Under the pieces are notes generated by a model. The model was not told where the DNA came from. It saw only the letters and a list, made by a program, of their open reading frames with translations, and did not search any database. The position numbers were made by a program, and so were the translations under genes. Source: Lachnospiraceae bacterium (GTDB taxonomy: Bacteria; Bacillota; Clostridia; Lachnospirales; Lachnospiraceae). From it: a stretch of 37,731 bases of DNA. The DNA lies in contig JAILPE010000097.1 of assembly GCA_024699645.1 (NCBI GenBank), positions 1-37,731 of the forward strand, given 5' to 3'. This document shows positions 8,226-16,912 of this stretch, in pieces (position 1 is the stretch's first letter; the number at the start of each line of letters is the position of its first letter).

Positions 8226-10610
8226 ATGAATGAAAAATTCCGTCAGCTAAATGATGTTCAATTAGAGGCGGTTACTTGTACAGAGGGCCCGATGTTGATC
8301 CTCGCGGGAGCGGGGAGCGGTAAAACTCGGGTCCTCACGTACAGAACGGCCTATCTTATCGAGGAATGCGGTGTCAGTCCTTACAGTATCATGGCTCTTA
8401 CTTTTACAAATAAGGCAGCCGGAGAAATGAAGGAACGAATATCCTCGATCGTGGGACCCGGAGCCGAAAATATCTGGGTCAGCACTTTTCACTCTTCGTG
8501 TGTCAGAATACTCAGGCGTTTTATCGATCTTATCGGATACGGCAGAGATTTTACGATCTATGATTCCGATGATCAGAAAACGCTTATGAGGGATGTTTGT
8601 CGTTACCTTGACATAGACACGAAAAAATTCAAAGAGGGGAAAATACTCGGAGTGATCTCGTCTGCAAAAGATGAGCTTATCGATTCCGAGACTTTTGAAA
8701 AGAGATATGTGGGTGACCCTGCCTTTAAGGTGTTTGCGGCATGCTATAAGGAGTACCAAAAGAGGCTTGCGGCAAACAATGCACTCGATTTCGACGATCT
8801 TATCATGAAGACCGTAGAGCTCTTTAAAACGAGCGAGACCGCCGCAGAGTATTATCGTGAGCGTTTCGCCTATATAATGGTTGATGAATATCAGGACACG
8901 AACACCGCTCAGTTTGAGCTTGTTCGTCTTTTGGCGCGCCATCCGCTGCCCGATGGAGGTATCGTAAAGAATCTCTGCGTTGTCGGCGATGACGATCAGT
9001 CCATATATAAATTCAGAGGAGCGAATATCCATAACATCCTCGATTTCGAGAAGACATATCCCGATGCAAAGGTTATAAGACTTGAGCAGAACTACAGGTC
9101 TACCGGAAACATTCTCGAGGTTGCGAACGATGTTATTAAAAATAATATAGCTCGTAAGGAAAAGAAGCTTTGGACCGAAAACATCACGGGAGACAGTGTA
9201 CGGCTCATAAAATGTGAGAGCGACCGTGATGAGGCTGCGACGGTCGCAGAAGAGATCGAAGCGGGGACAAACGGCGGAAGACAGTTCTCCGACTATGCGA
9301 TCCTTTACAGAACAAATGCTCAAAGCCGTTCGTTTGAAGAGCGTTTTATCTCGATGAACATTCCCTACAGGATCATAGGCGGACAAAACTTCTATCAGCG
9401 TAAAGAAATAAAAGACATACTTGCGTATTTGAGAACAATCGCAAGCGGACGCGATACCGTCGCAATCAAAAGAATAATCAACGTTCCCAAGAGAGGGATC
9501 GGTCTTACATCGATAGATAAGCTTGATGAGTACAGTAATGAAAAGGGAATCTCTTTTTATGAGGCTATGCTTAACGTTGGCAGTATCCCGGGGCTTGAAA
9601 GGGCAGCGGGAAAGATCGAAAGTTTTGTAGCACTCATCGAAGTCATGAAGAGCAACCTTGGTTCGTCTGACAGCCTTAAGGATCTTATCGATGATATCAT
9701 TGAGCGTACCGGATATATGGATCATCTTGAAAAAGAGGACGATGACGAAGTTAAGGTACAGGAGAGGGCAGATAACATAAGTGAACTGATCTCCAAGCTC
9801 GCAACATACGAGGAGGAGGCGCTTGATGCCGGCGAAGTACCGACACTCGAGGCTTTCCTTGATGAAGTCTCGCTTGTTGCGGATATAGACAGTTATTCCG
9901 AAGACACGGATTGTGTTGTGCTTATGACGCTTCACAGTGCGAAGGGACTTGAGTTCCCGGTAGTCTATCTTGCAGGCATGGAAGACGGCATATTCCCCGG
10001 ATATATGTCCATAAATGCCGATGACCCCGAAGCCGAGATAGAAGAAGAGAGACGTTTGTGCTACGTTGGCATAACCCGTGCGAGAGAGTCTCTGATTCTT
10101 ACAGCGGCAAGGCAGCGAATGATCAGAGGACAGCTCTCGTTCAATCCGATATCACGTTTTGTCAAAGAAATCCCGAGACATCTTCTCAAGGTCAAGATGA
10201 CACGGGATGCCACATCAGCGGCATCCATCAGGCGTTCGTCCGATGACGGCGATAGTTATTCTCACGGAAAAATGCCTGAAGCTGACAGATCGGGAAGATT
10301 TTATCCGGGTCAAAATTCCTATATTTCCGAGCACCGAAACAAGAGCACGTCCGGAGCCGGGACGTCCGGCATGAGTGGGACAACCGGAAAAACTGTGGGA
10401 CTCGGTGCTTTTGAACAGATGGGGATCCATAAAGGAACTCCCAAAGGAAATGTGGATTATAAAGTCGGGGACACGGTAAAGCACGTTAAATTCGGAACCG
10501 GCAAGGTCCTTGAGATGGAGAAGAGCGGTGACGATTATAAGGTAACCGTTGACTTCCCGTCGGGACAGAGAAGAGTAATGGCGTCATTTGCCAGACTTGA
10601 AAAGGTATGA
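8226..10610 (+). CDS. pcrA: ATP-dependent DNA helicase PcrA/UvrD
   Basis: This 794-residue superfamily 1A helicase unwinds DNA 3' to 5' in nucleotide excision repair, replication and removal of RecA or RNA polymerase. The motifs run in order: Q-motif region LNDVQLEAV, Walker A GAGSGKT (K33), DEYQDTN (motif II), GDDDQSIYKFRGA (motif III), EQNYRST (motif IV), LMTLHSAKGLEFPVV (motif V) and CYVGITRARE (motif VI). After a glycine/serine-rich linker (about residues 670-735) the protein ends in the PcrA-specific Tudor-like domain, VGDTVKHVKFGTGKV onward, which contacts RNA polymerase. Its preferred start, ATG 8226, has only a weak A-rich ribosome site. The 110-nt upstream gap contains three minor GCC/GGC hairpins and no clear promoter. 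Confidence 0.96.
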   Translation: MNEKFRQLNDVQLEAVTCTEGPMLILAGAGSGKTRVLTYRTAYLIEECGVSPYSIMALTFTNKAAGEMKERISSIVGPGAENIWVSTFHSSCVRILRRFIDLIGYGRDFTIYDSDDQKTLMRDVCRYLDIDTKKFKEGKILGVISSAKDELIDSETFEKRYVGDPAFKVFAACYKEYQKRLAANNALDFDDLIMKTVELFKTSETAAEYYRERFAYIMVDEYQDTNTAQFELVRLLARHPLPDGGIVKNLCVVGDDDQSIYKFRGANIHNILDFEKTYPDAKVIRLEQNYRSTGNILEVANDVIKNNIARKEKKLWTENITGDSVRLIKCESDRDEAATVAEEIEAGTNGGRQFSDYAILYRTNAQSRSFEERFISMNIPYRIIGGQNFYQRKEIKDILAYLRTIASGRDTVAIKRIINVPKRGIGLTSIDKLDEYSNEKGISFYEAMLNVGSIPGLERAAGKIESFVALIEVMKSNLGSSDSLKDLIDDIIERTGYMDHLEKEDDDEVKVQERADNISELISKLATYEEEALDAGEVPTLEAFLDEVSLVADIDSYSEDTDCVVLMTLHSAKGLEFPVVYLAGMEDGIFPGYMSINADDPEAEIEEERRLCYVGITRARESLILTAARQRMIRGQLSFNPISRFVKEIPRHLLKVKMTRDATSAASIRRSSDDGDSYSHGKMPEADRSGRFYPGQNSYISEHRNKSTSGAGTSGMSGTTGKTVGLGAFEQMGIHKGTPKGNVDYKVGDTVKHVKFGTGKVLEMEKSGDDYKVTVDFPSGQRRVMASFARLEKV

Positions 10611-10773
10611 AGGTTATGATATATTTATATATCAGATAGTTATCATAGTACGTATCCTGTAAGACGGGAGGCACTGAGGTCGAAAGGTTCCCCGAGCCGG
10701 CGTCCCATAAGGCATACGGTACTGATAAAAATAGCGGTGAATATTGACAGTTATGGAAAGGTAGGGATTTACA
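10611..10773 (+). other. Structured intergenic leader, unassigned
   Basis: This gap holds a near-perfect AT palindrome at 10617-10634 (TGATATAT tt ATATATCA). It also has a GC-rich foldable block around 10657-10710: GACG...GGC pairs with GCC...CGTC around a GAAA-containing loop. It ends just ahead of the small membrane-protein gene. I compared it by eye with SRP RNA, ZTP, THF and c-di-GMP classes and found no match. It could be a leader structure or simply fortuitous pairing. Confidence 0.3.
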
Positions 10774-11031
10774 ATGAAATTTTTCAGCAAGGATTCTGTA
10801 TCCGAAAAATTGAACGATCTTATCGCTCAGACAAAGCTTAACGATCTTATCCACAAGAAAGAGAAGAAAAATAACGGAATCGTTATCGCACTCGCCATAA
10901 TCGGTTCGGTAGCAGCGGTTGCAGTTATTGCTTATCTCGTATACAAGTGGGTTAATCCCAAATATATCGCTGAATTTGATGACCTCGAGGATGAGGATCT
11001 CGATGAGGACGACATCGACGGCGAGGTTTGA
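10774..11031 (+). CDS. Small single-pass membrane protein with acidic tail
   Basis: This 85-residue protein is not one I can name. Its N-terminal third is charged and helical, with the near-repeat EKLNDLI/TKLNDLI at residues 11-27. A lysine cluster precedes one hydrophobic segment at about residues 34-57. The C-terminal 18 residues are almost entirely Asp/Glu (DDLEDEDLDEDD). Positive-inside logic puts the N-terminus in the cytoplasm and the acidic tail outside. AAGGTAGGGAT precedes the ATG. A strong terminator follows within 25 nt of the stop, which supports a real transcription-unit end here. Its function is unknown; a membrane anchor or interaction protein is a guess. Confidence 0.75.
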   Translation: MKFFSKDSVSEKLNDLIAQTKLNDLIHKKEKKNNGIVIALAIIGSVAAVAVIAYLVYKWVNPKYIAEFDDLEDEDLDEDDIDGEV

Positions 11032-11051
11032 TCATCTGAAACTGAGATATC

Positions 11052-11095
11052 CCGGAGCGGGGTCAAAAACCTTTGGCCTGCTCCGGTTTTTCTTT
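11052..11095 (+). terminator. Rho-independent terminator after the small membrane protein gene
   Basis: CCGGAGC (11052-11058) pairs with GCTCCGG (11080-11086), with a partly pairing interior, and TTTTTCTTT follows directly at 11087-11095. It lies 20 nt past the stop codon of the preceding gene. Confidence 0.85.
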
Positions 11096-11129
11096 AATAT
11101 GACATCTGTTTCTCGCGGGATCTTTTTTT

Positions 11130-11161
11130 GGGGGACCGGGTTTTTAGCTTTGGGGACCGGG
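11130..11161 (+). repeat. Direct repeat of GGGGACCGGG
   Basis: GGGGACCGGG occurs at 11131-11140 and 11152-11161, both preceded by TTT-rich sequence. A nearly identical TGGGACCGGG stands at positions 1-10 of the window, 28 nt before secDF. Both sites are shortly upstream of a gene. The role is unknown. Confidence 0.4.
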
Positions 11162-11187
11162 TAATAAATCATTGGAGGAGGAAAATC

Positions 11188-11817
11188 GTGAATAATAATT
11201 TTGATCATATAAGCAACATAGTTGCAAAGCTGAAATCGATCAATTACGTACAGCCGGGCGAGGTGCCGGGTATAGATCTGTATATGGATCAGGTCACAAG
11301 TTTCCTCGACGAACATCTTGAGACATCAAAACGCTACAGTGATGACAAGCTTTTGACCAAGACAATGATTAATAATTATACCAAGAACGATCTTCTTCCT
11401 TCGCCTGAGAAGAAAAAATACACCAAAGAGCATATGTATCTGCTCCTGTTTGTGTATTACCTTAAAAACATACTGTCGATTAACGACACGAGGAGCATCC
11501 TTCATCCCCTGACCGAAAAGTTTTTTAAGGGTGAAGGTGACGTCAATTATGAAAAGATATATGCCGAGATTTTTGAGATAGAGCAGGAACAAAGCTTTGA
11601 TGTAACAAGAGATGTTGTACACAAGTACAGAAAGTCAAGGAAGAGTTTTGAGAGCCTTGAAGAATGTGAAGACAAAGAGCTGCTCCAGATGTTTTCGTTC
11701 ATAAGCATGCTCAGTTTTGACGTTTATATGAAAAAACATATGATCGGGAAGATGATCGACGATTATTTCTCGAAGTTCGATACCAAAGAAACGGCAAAAA
11801 AGGACAAGGAACAGTAA
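11188..11817 (+). CDS. DUF1836 family protein, probable MerR-like regulator
   Basis: This is a 209-residue cytoplasmic protein matching the DUF1836 family of Firmicutes. The segment from about residue 53 (DKLLTKTMINNYTKNDLLPSP) to YTKEHM near 82 resembles the winged helix of MerR-type DNA-binding domains. This family is often treated as a transcription factor whose targets are unknown. I chose GTG 11188, which is preceded 6 nt upstream by GGAGGAGG. An upstream in-frame TTG at 11128 lies inside the GGGGACCGGG repeat and lacks a ribosome site. It follows a terminator, so it must have its own promoter, which I could not identify with confidence. The gap after it (11818-11997) holds one hairpin (CCGTAG/CTACGG, 11831-11860) without a T tract. 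Confidence 0.8.
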   Translation: MNNNFDHISNIVAKLKSINYVQPGEVPGIDLYMDQVTSFLDEHLETSKRYSDDKLLTKTMINNYTKNDLLPSPEKKKYTKEHMYLLLFVYYLKNILSINDTRSILHPLTEKFFKGEGDVNYEKIYAEIFEIEQEQSFDVTRDVVHKYRKSRKSFESLEECEDKELLQMFSFISMLSFDVYMKKHMIGKMIDDYFSKFDTKETAKKDKEQ

Positions 11818-11997
11818 ATTTCGGGATCGACCGTAGACCGGAACAGTGAAAAACCTACGGCCAAAGGAAAAAAACAGGAGATCGGAACGAAAAAACGTGG
11901 GGTGGGGAACCGCAGCGAAAAGGGTTAATCCGTCGCAAAGGATTGTCGATATATATTAATAATTGGATTTAGAAGAGAAACAACGGAGGTACTGTCT

Positions 11998-14900
11998 ATG
12001 AAAACGAAATTAGCCAAAATAATAAGCTTTTTGTGCATTGCCGCCATTGTGATAAGCCTTTTGCCGATGAATGTCGGAGAGAAGGAAGTTCATGCTGCCG
12101 AAACGGTTCCCGCCGAATCGACAGATACTTATTGTCTTGTTACGAGCGCAAAGCGTTATTTCAGCGGGGACGAGATCAACTATTCCGATTATGACAACGG
12201 AGCGAGAACCCTTCAAATCTACCTTTCGACAAAGGATGCCAATTCGCCCATAGTACTTGCTTCGGGAACCGCCATTGAGTGGAGAGCCGATAACCCGAAC
12301 GTTATCGGGATCGATACCGGAAGCAGTATGAATACAACTGTCAATCTTACGATCAAAGCACCCGGATATTCGGGTCTTACAGTTTCACTTACACCCCCCG
12401 GCAGCAGCGTTCCCATCGTTGCGGTTGCTTGTGTCATCAAGGTACCGCTTGAATGGGATGACGCCAACAATATAAAAGCAGCATCGAGTACTCCGGCAGG
12501 ATACGGACTTTTGACGGCCCAAAACGAAGACGGGCAAATGACGCTGCAACTATATACCGAAAACTCTTCAACGCACCCGGATTGTTATCATTACGTGAGA
12601 AGGCTGCGTAACGTCGACTATAATTTCCTGCCTGCTTCGGGCTATACCGGTAAAGTATCGAGCAATGCTCCCGCAGGCTCTTTCGAATCTACGGAATATG
12701 CACTAAACTGGACATCTACGGATAATTCCGTATGTACCGTCGACAGAGACGGTGTTATAACCGCCCATGCCGCGGGATTCTGCCGTATAAGCGTTACGAC
12801 AGATACGGGAGGCAATACGCTTTCGTTTAATGTTATTGTTGTGCCCGAGGCTGTCGTCACGGGGGTTACTACCGATTACAAATACAAATTTACCGCGAAA
12901 GCGATACAGGACAGTGAAAATGTAGTCATCAATACTAACGCATTCCATGCGGCGGATCTTGACTGGCATCTGTTTAAAGGCGAACAGATCCTCGAATCCA
13001 AAGATGTCACCAAAGATAAGGCATTTAAGGATAAGATCGATATCAGCGAAGCCACCGGAACGGTTACTTTAAAGAAGCTTCCCGCAGGTGTATATGTTCT
13101 CGGTGCAATACCGATAAAAAAGGATGATTCGTCGATACCGACTTACGATTACATTCAAAACAGACTGATAAATAAACTTCAGATAACGCTCGTTGTACCG
13201 TTGTCATTCGGAACGGACAGCCTGACGCTTAGTATTTATAATAAGGGAGAATCGTTCGATTCGTACGATATTATGGAAAATTCCAATCTCCCTGCCGATT
13301 CGTTCCACTTTACATCGAACAAAGATGAATTTGCGACCGTAGGACTTGAAGACGGTGTGATCGAAGCGGTTGCCAAAGGAAAGGCACGTATCACGGCAAC
13401 GCCTTATGTTTCGATCGATGAGCTTTTCGGATCGTTTGCATCTTCACCCGCAGACATTAACTACGACGGATCGAGCCTTAAGCTCGATGTCGAAGTTGTC
13501 GAGGGAATGGCTCTCAATACCACTGCGGAAACACTCTACAAGGGTGAGAGCTTTGTGATCAAGCTCGAGGCACCGAGTGAGTATTCCGGAAAGATTGAGT
13601 GGAAATCAGGAAATGAAAAGGTTGTTAAAGTAGACTCCTCGGGTGTTGTAACTGCTGTCGGAGTCGGTGATGCCAGCGTCTACTGCTATATATGGACCGA
13701 AAACGGAACAAAGAGGAGAGCAAGATGCCGCTTTAATGTTGTTGACGCGGTCAATGCGATAACCCTCAAATCAAGTACCGACTATGTGATGGTAGGTGAG
13801 AATCTTACCATTTCGGCCGATGTTTCGCCAAAGCTCAGTAAATCAACGCTCACATGGACCTGTTCGGATGAATCGATCACGTCGATAGCCGAGAAGTCCG
13901 ATCTGTCCATGACTATCACGGGTGTTAAGGAAGGAACGGTCGTTATCACGGCGCTCAACAAAGATAACGGTATCGTGGCTTCAAAGATCATCAAGGTTGT
14001 CAACAAGCTTGCGTCGCTCACGCTTTCGGAACACGAGGTAACACTTCCACAGTCACAGAAGTATTATCAGCTGTATGTTGTATGTACCCCGGCGCTTCCC
14101 GAAAATCAGAAGCTTGAGTGGAAATCATCAAACAAAAAGGTAGTTACCGTTGATTCAAACGGTAAGGTAACGCTTGTTAAACCCGGAACGGCCGTTATAA
14201 CCGTTGTTTCGGAAAACGGTCTTACAGACCAATGTACGTTTGTTGTGACACAGGGTATTACCGATATCACGCTTGACAGTACCGAGATAACGATCTATGT
14301 AGGAGAAAAACAGCGTATCACATATACGATCAAGCCCGATAACGCTTCGAACCTTAAGCTTAAGTGGAACGTTCTCGATTCCAAGGTTTGTTCGGTTGAC
14401 AGCAGCGGATATGTCACAGGTAAGAATGCGGGAACGACGGTTGTTACCGTAGAGTCTACCGACGGTACCGGCATATTCAAGATGATAACCGTGCATGTCC
14501 TTCAGTCGGCCAAATCGATCAAGCTCGATATCGTTTCGATAACGATGAATGTCGGAGAGCATTATCTCCTTGAAGTAGCACTCAATCCCGTCACATCATC
14601 GGATGTGCTCACGTTTGAGAGTACCAATACCAAGGTTGCGACTGTTTCCAAAAACGGTAAGATAACAGCAAAAGCAAAAGGAAACTGCGTTATCTTCGTA
14701 AGAACTTCGGGTGGGCTTTCGACATATTGCTCGGTCGAGGTCGTCCAGCAGGTTACAGGGGTCAGCCTGAATCTTAATGAAGCTACGATTCATGTCGGAG
14801 AAGAGCTGACGCTTGAAGCAACCGTTTCACCCAAGAATGTTTCCGACGACTCGCTCACATGGTCGTCAAACAATACTCAGATCGCAACTGTAGACAAGAA

Positions 14901-15990
14901 AGGTACGGTTAAGGGTATTAAGGGCGGAACCACACTTGTCAGATGCGTTACCGATGACGGTGATTTTATGGCATATTGTATCGTTACCGTCATAGAAAAC
15001 GTAACGGTCATTAACCTTCAAGAAGAGGCCGAGGTCGGAGTCGGAAAGAAACTCAGGCTCGAAGCCACTATCGTAAATGAAGGCGCAACAAATAAAAAGT
15101 TAGAATGGTCTACGGACGATTCCAAGATCTGTAAAGTCAATGAAAAAGGCGTACTTTTGGGCGTTAAGGTCGGAAAGACCGTGATAACCGCTTCGGCAAC
15201 GGACGAGAGCGGAGCATATGCGCAGTGCGAGGTTACTGTCATTGACGGTACGGATGAAATCGAGATCAACGGCGAAGACCAGCTTATAAACATGATAGTC
15301 GGAGAATCGAGAAAGATCAGATTCTCGACGGTTCCCGCAAGCACCACTTATAAGCCTTTGTGGACAAGCGAGAACGAAAAGATAGCCGTTGTAAACAAAA
15401 ACGGTCAGATCTCGGCTCTTTCGGCGGGAACAACAACGATCATAGCGACAGCCAGGGATAACCCCGATGTCAAGGCTTACGTCACTGTTATGGTAAGCAA
15501 CCCTGTATTCGCTACAAACGTAATATTCTCCGATTCGGAAGTTATCATGACTCCGGGAGAATCAAAGACCGTACCGTTTACAATAGTTCCTTCGAACTTT
15601 ACGGAATCTTACACATGGAGCAGCGACAACCCCGTCGTGGCATCGGTTGACGAAAAGACAGGAAAGATTTCGGCCAAGTCGGTCGGATCTGCATCGATAA
15701 CGCTTATGACAAAATCCGGAAAGAAAGGCTCAGTCAGAGTATTTGTCGTAGGCCTGAGCAGGACGAACATTAAGCTTGCGCAGTACGAATCAAATAAGAT
15801 AAAGCTTGAGATAGACGGAACGGGTTCAAATACGCTCACCGTGCGCTGGGATACCGACAATCAGGCAATCGCCGATATATCCAACGGAACGATAACGGCA
15901 AGAAAGGTCGGAAAGACAAAGGTTTATGCGGTTGTCAACGGCAGAAGTCTTGCATGTACGGTTGAGGTAATCAAGAATAAAAAACGCTGA
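11998..15990 (+). CDS. Large secreted protein with tandem bacterial Ig-like (BIG_2) domains
   Basis: This 1330-residue protein starts with a signal peptide: MKTKLAK, then a hydrophobic core at residues 8-23, with likely cleavage after VHA near 33. From about residue 500 to the end there are about ten consecutive units of about 80 residues. Each has the BIG_2 pattern: I.L...e.. .vGe...l.a.v.P, then W.S.n..v.tVd..G.v.....G...it. Three more diverged units appear to fill residues 60-480. I see no LPxTG motif, S-layer homology domain, choline-binding repeat or catalytic domain, so cell attachment is not explained. The protein ends in a basic VEVIKNKKR. Such repeats usually build extended stalks of adhesins or wall proteins. 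ACGGAGG precedes the ATG. The function is inferred only from domain type. Confidence 0.88.
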   Translation: MKTKLAKIISFLCIAAIVISLLPMNVGEKEVHAAETVPAESTDTYCLVTSAKRYFSGDEINYSDYDNGARTLQIYLSTKDANSPIVLASGTAIEWRADNPNVIGIDTGSSMNTTVNLTIKAPGYSGLTVSLTPPGSSVPIVAVACVIKVPLEWDDANNIKAASSTPAGYGLLTAQNEDGQMTLQLYTENSSTHPDCYHYVRRLRNVDYNFLPASGYTGKVSSNAPAGSFESTEYALNWTSTDNSVCTVDRDGVITAHAAGFCRISVTTDTGGNTLSFNVIVVPEAVVTGVTTDYKYKFTAKAIQDSENVVINTNAFHAADLDWHLFKGEQILESKDVTKDKAFKDKIDISEATGTVTLKKLPAGVYVLGAIPIKKDDSSIPTYDYIQNRLINKLQITLVVPLSFGTDSLTLSIYNKGESFDSYDIMENSNLPADSFHFTSNKDEFATVGLEDGVIEAVAKGKARITATPYVSIDELFGSFASSPADINYDGSSLKLDVEVVEGMALNTTAETLYKGESFVIKLEAPSEYSGKIEWKSGNEKVVKVDSSGVVTAVGVGDASVYCYIWTENGTKRRARCRFNVVDAVNAITLKSSTDYVMVGENLTISADVSPKLSKSTLTWTCSDESITSIAEKSDLSMTITGVKEGTVVITALNKDNGIVASKIIKVVNKLASLTLSEHEVTLPQSQKYYQLYVVCTPALPENQKLEWKSSNKKVVTVDSNGKVTLVKPGTAVITVVSENGLTDQCTFVVTQGITDITLDSTEITIYVGEKQRITYTIKPDNASNLKLKWNVLDSKVCSVDSSGYVTGKNAGTTVVTVESTDGTGIFKMITVHVLQSAKSIKLDIVSITMNVGEHYLLEVALNPVTSSDVLTFESTNTKVATVSKNGKITAKAKGNCVIFVRTSGGLSTYCSVEVVQQVTGVSLNLNEATIHVGEELTLEATVSPKNVSDDSLTWSSNNTQIATVDKKGTVKGIKGGTTLVRCVTDDGDFMAYCIVTVIENVTVINLQEEAEVGVGKKLRLEATIVNEGATNKKLEWSTDDSKICKVNEKGVLLGVKVGKTVITASATDESGAYAQCEVTVIDGTDEIEINGEDQLINMIVGESRKIRFSTVPASTTYKPLWTSENEKIAVVNKNGQISALSAGTTTIIATARDNPDVKAYVTVMVSNPVFATNVIFSDSEVIMTPGESKTVPFTIVPSNFTESYTWSSDNPVVASVDEKTGKISAKSVGSASITLMTKSGKKGSVRVFVVGLSRTNIKLAQYESNKIKLEIDGTGSNTLTVRWDTDNQAIADISNGTITARKVGKTKVYAVVNGRSLACTVEVIKNKKR

Positions 15991-16061
15991 CGGACTTGAA
16001 AAGCATCTTTGATTGTTGTATCGTTATTTATTGAAAAAATGCGTTTCAAGAGGAGGAGCAT

Positions 16062-16754
16062 ATGCCCTGGTGTCCCAAGTGCAGAACAGAATATCAGGAA
16101 GGGATCGAAAAGTGTGCCGATTGCGGCAGCGACCTTGTTGATGAGTTGCCCGAGGAAGAAATCCCCGAGGAAAACGATACCGATATTGAGATCGAAAGTA
16201 TCGAAGAAGGTATAGATGAAGAAGGCCTCATAAATCCCGAAGATCTTTCGGAAGAGGAGCTGGAAGAGTTTAAATCGCAGATCAAGCGTAGCCGCGAACC
16301 TGCGAAAGTATATGTAAGTAAAGCGGACGAAAGCCGTGACATGGTTCAGACAGCCGTGACTTTTCTTGTGTTCGCTGTCATACTTATAGTACTTTTTGTG
16401 CTCGGAGCACTTGACGTTATCCCGTGGTTTTCGTCAATCCCTTCCGTCATAGTTCTCGGAGCTATGTCACTCGGATGTTGTCTTGTAGGCATTAATGCGG
16501 CAATGAGAGCCCGCAGGGCCCAGGAAAAGGTCGGAGACGAAGAGAAGATCAAAGAGAGCGTTCAGACCTGGCTTGACGAGCATGTCGTTAAAGAAAACAT
16601 TGAAGAGATGTTTGCCTCGGTAGAACCTGAGGAAGTCAAGTACATGAAAGAGATCGAGTATGTCAAGGATGAACTCATGAAAGAGATCGAAGGACTTGAC
16701 GAAGCTCTTGCCGATACGATGGTAGAGGCGTATTTTGACGAACATATAAACTAA
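16062..16754 (+). CDS. Zinc-ribbon membrane protein of unknown function
   Basis: This 230-residue protein begins with a compact zinc ribbon, CPKC at residues 4-7 and CADC at 18-21. A very acidic linker follows (about residues 25-75, many Glu/Asp). Two adjacent hydrophobic segments at about 104-124 and 130-150 form a membrane hairpin. The C-terminal 75 residues are charged and probably helical. The ribbon and the C-terminal domain would both face the cytoplasm. It may act as a membrane-bound sensor or scaffold, but I cannot assign a family. AGGAGGAG precedes the ATG. An imperfect stem (CTTGAAA...TTTCAAG, 15995-16050) ends right at this ribosome site. A strong terminator follows the gene. Confidence 0.8.
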   Translation: MPWCPKCRTEYQEGIEKCADCGSDLVDELPEEEIPEENDTDIEIESIEEGIDEEGLINPEDLSEEELEEFKSQIKRSREPAKVYVSKADESRDMVQTAVTFLVFAVILIVLFVLGALDVIPWFSSIPSVIVLGAMSLGCCLVGINAAMRARRAQEKVGDEEKIKESVQTWLDEHVVKENIEEMFASVEPEEVKYMKEIEYVKDELMKEIEGLDEALADTMVEAYFDEHIN

Positions 16755-16778
16755 ACTGTTAAGATAAGATCAGTGAAC

Positions 16779-16826
16779 AACCGCCGCGAACTCGCGATAT
16801 TTACCGGCACGAGTCAGGCGGTTTTT
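16779..16826 (+). terminator. Rho-independent terminator after the zinc-ribbon gene
   Basis: AACCGCC (16779-16785) pairs with GGCGGTT (16817-16823), and inside it ACTCG pairs with CGAGT. A run of five T (16822-16826) forms the 3' side. It closes the Ig-repeat/zinc-ribbon region. Confidence 0.8.
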
Positions 16827-16912
16827 CCAAATAGTTGTGATCTCCGCTTTGCGGCCGAATAGCCGCGAACCACGCAGCAAACATGTCGATGATCCCGAAA
16901 GGAGCACGTACT

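Noticed and set aside
8262-9935. A 557-codon open frame on the minus strand opposite pcrA
   Set aside because: It lies wholly inside a well-supported helicase gene, has no recognisable domain or ribosome site, and is explained by codon bias on the coding strand.
10657-10710. Small SRP RNA or ZTP riboswitch in the pcrA downstream gap
   Set aside because: The GGUC...GGAAGCAGCC core of SRP RNA and the CCGCCUGGGCA core of ZTP are both absent.
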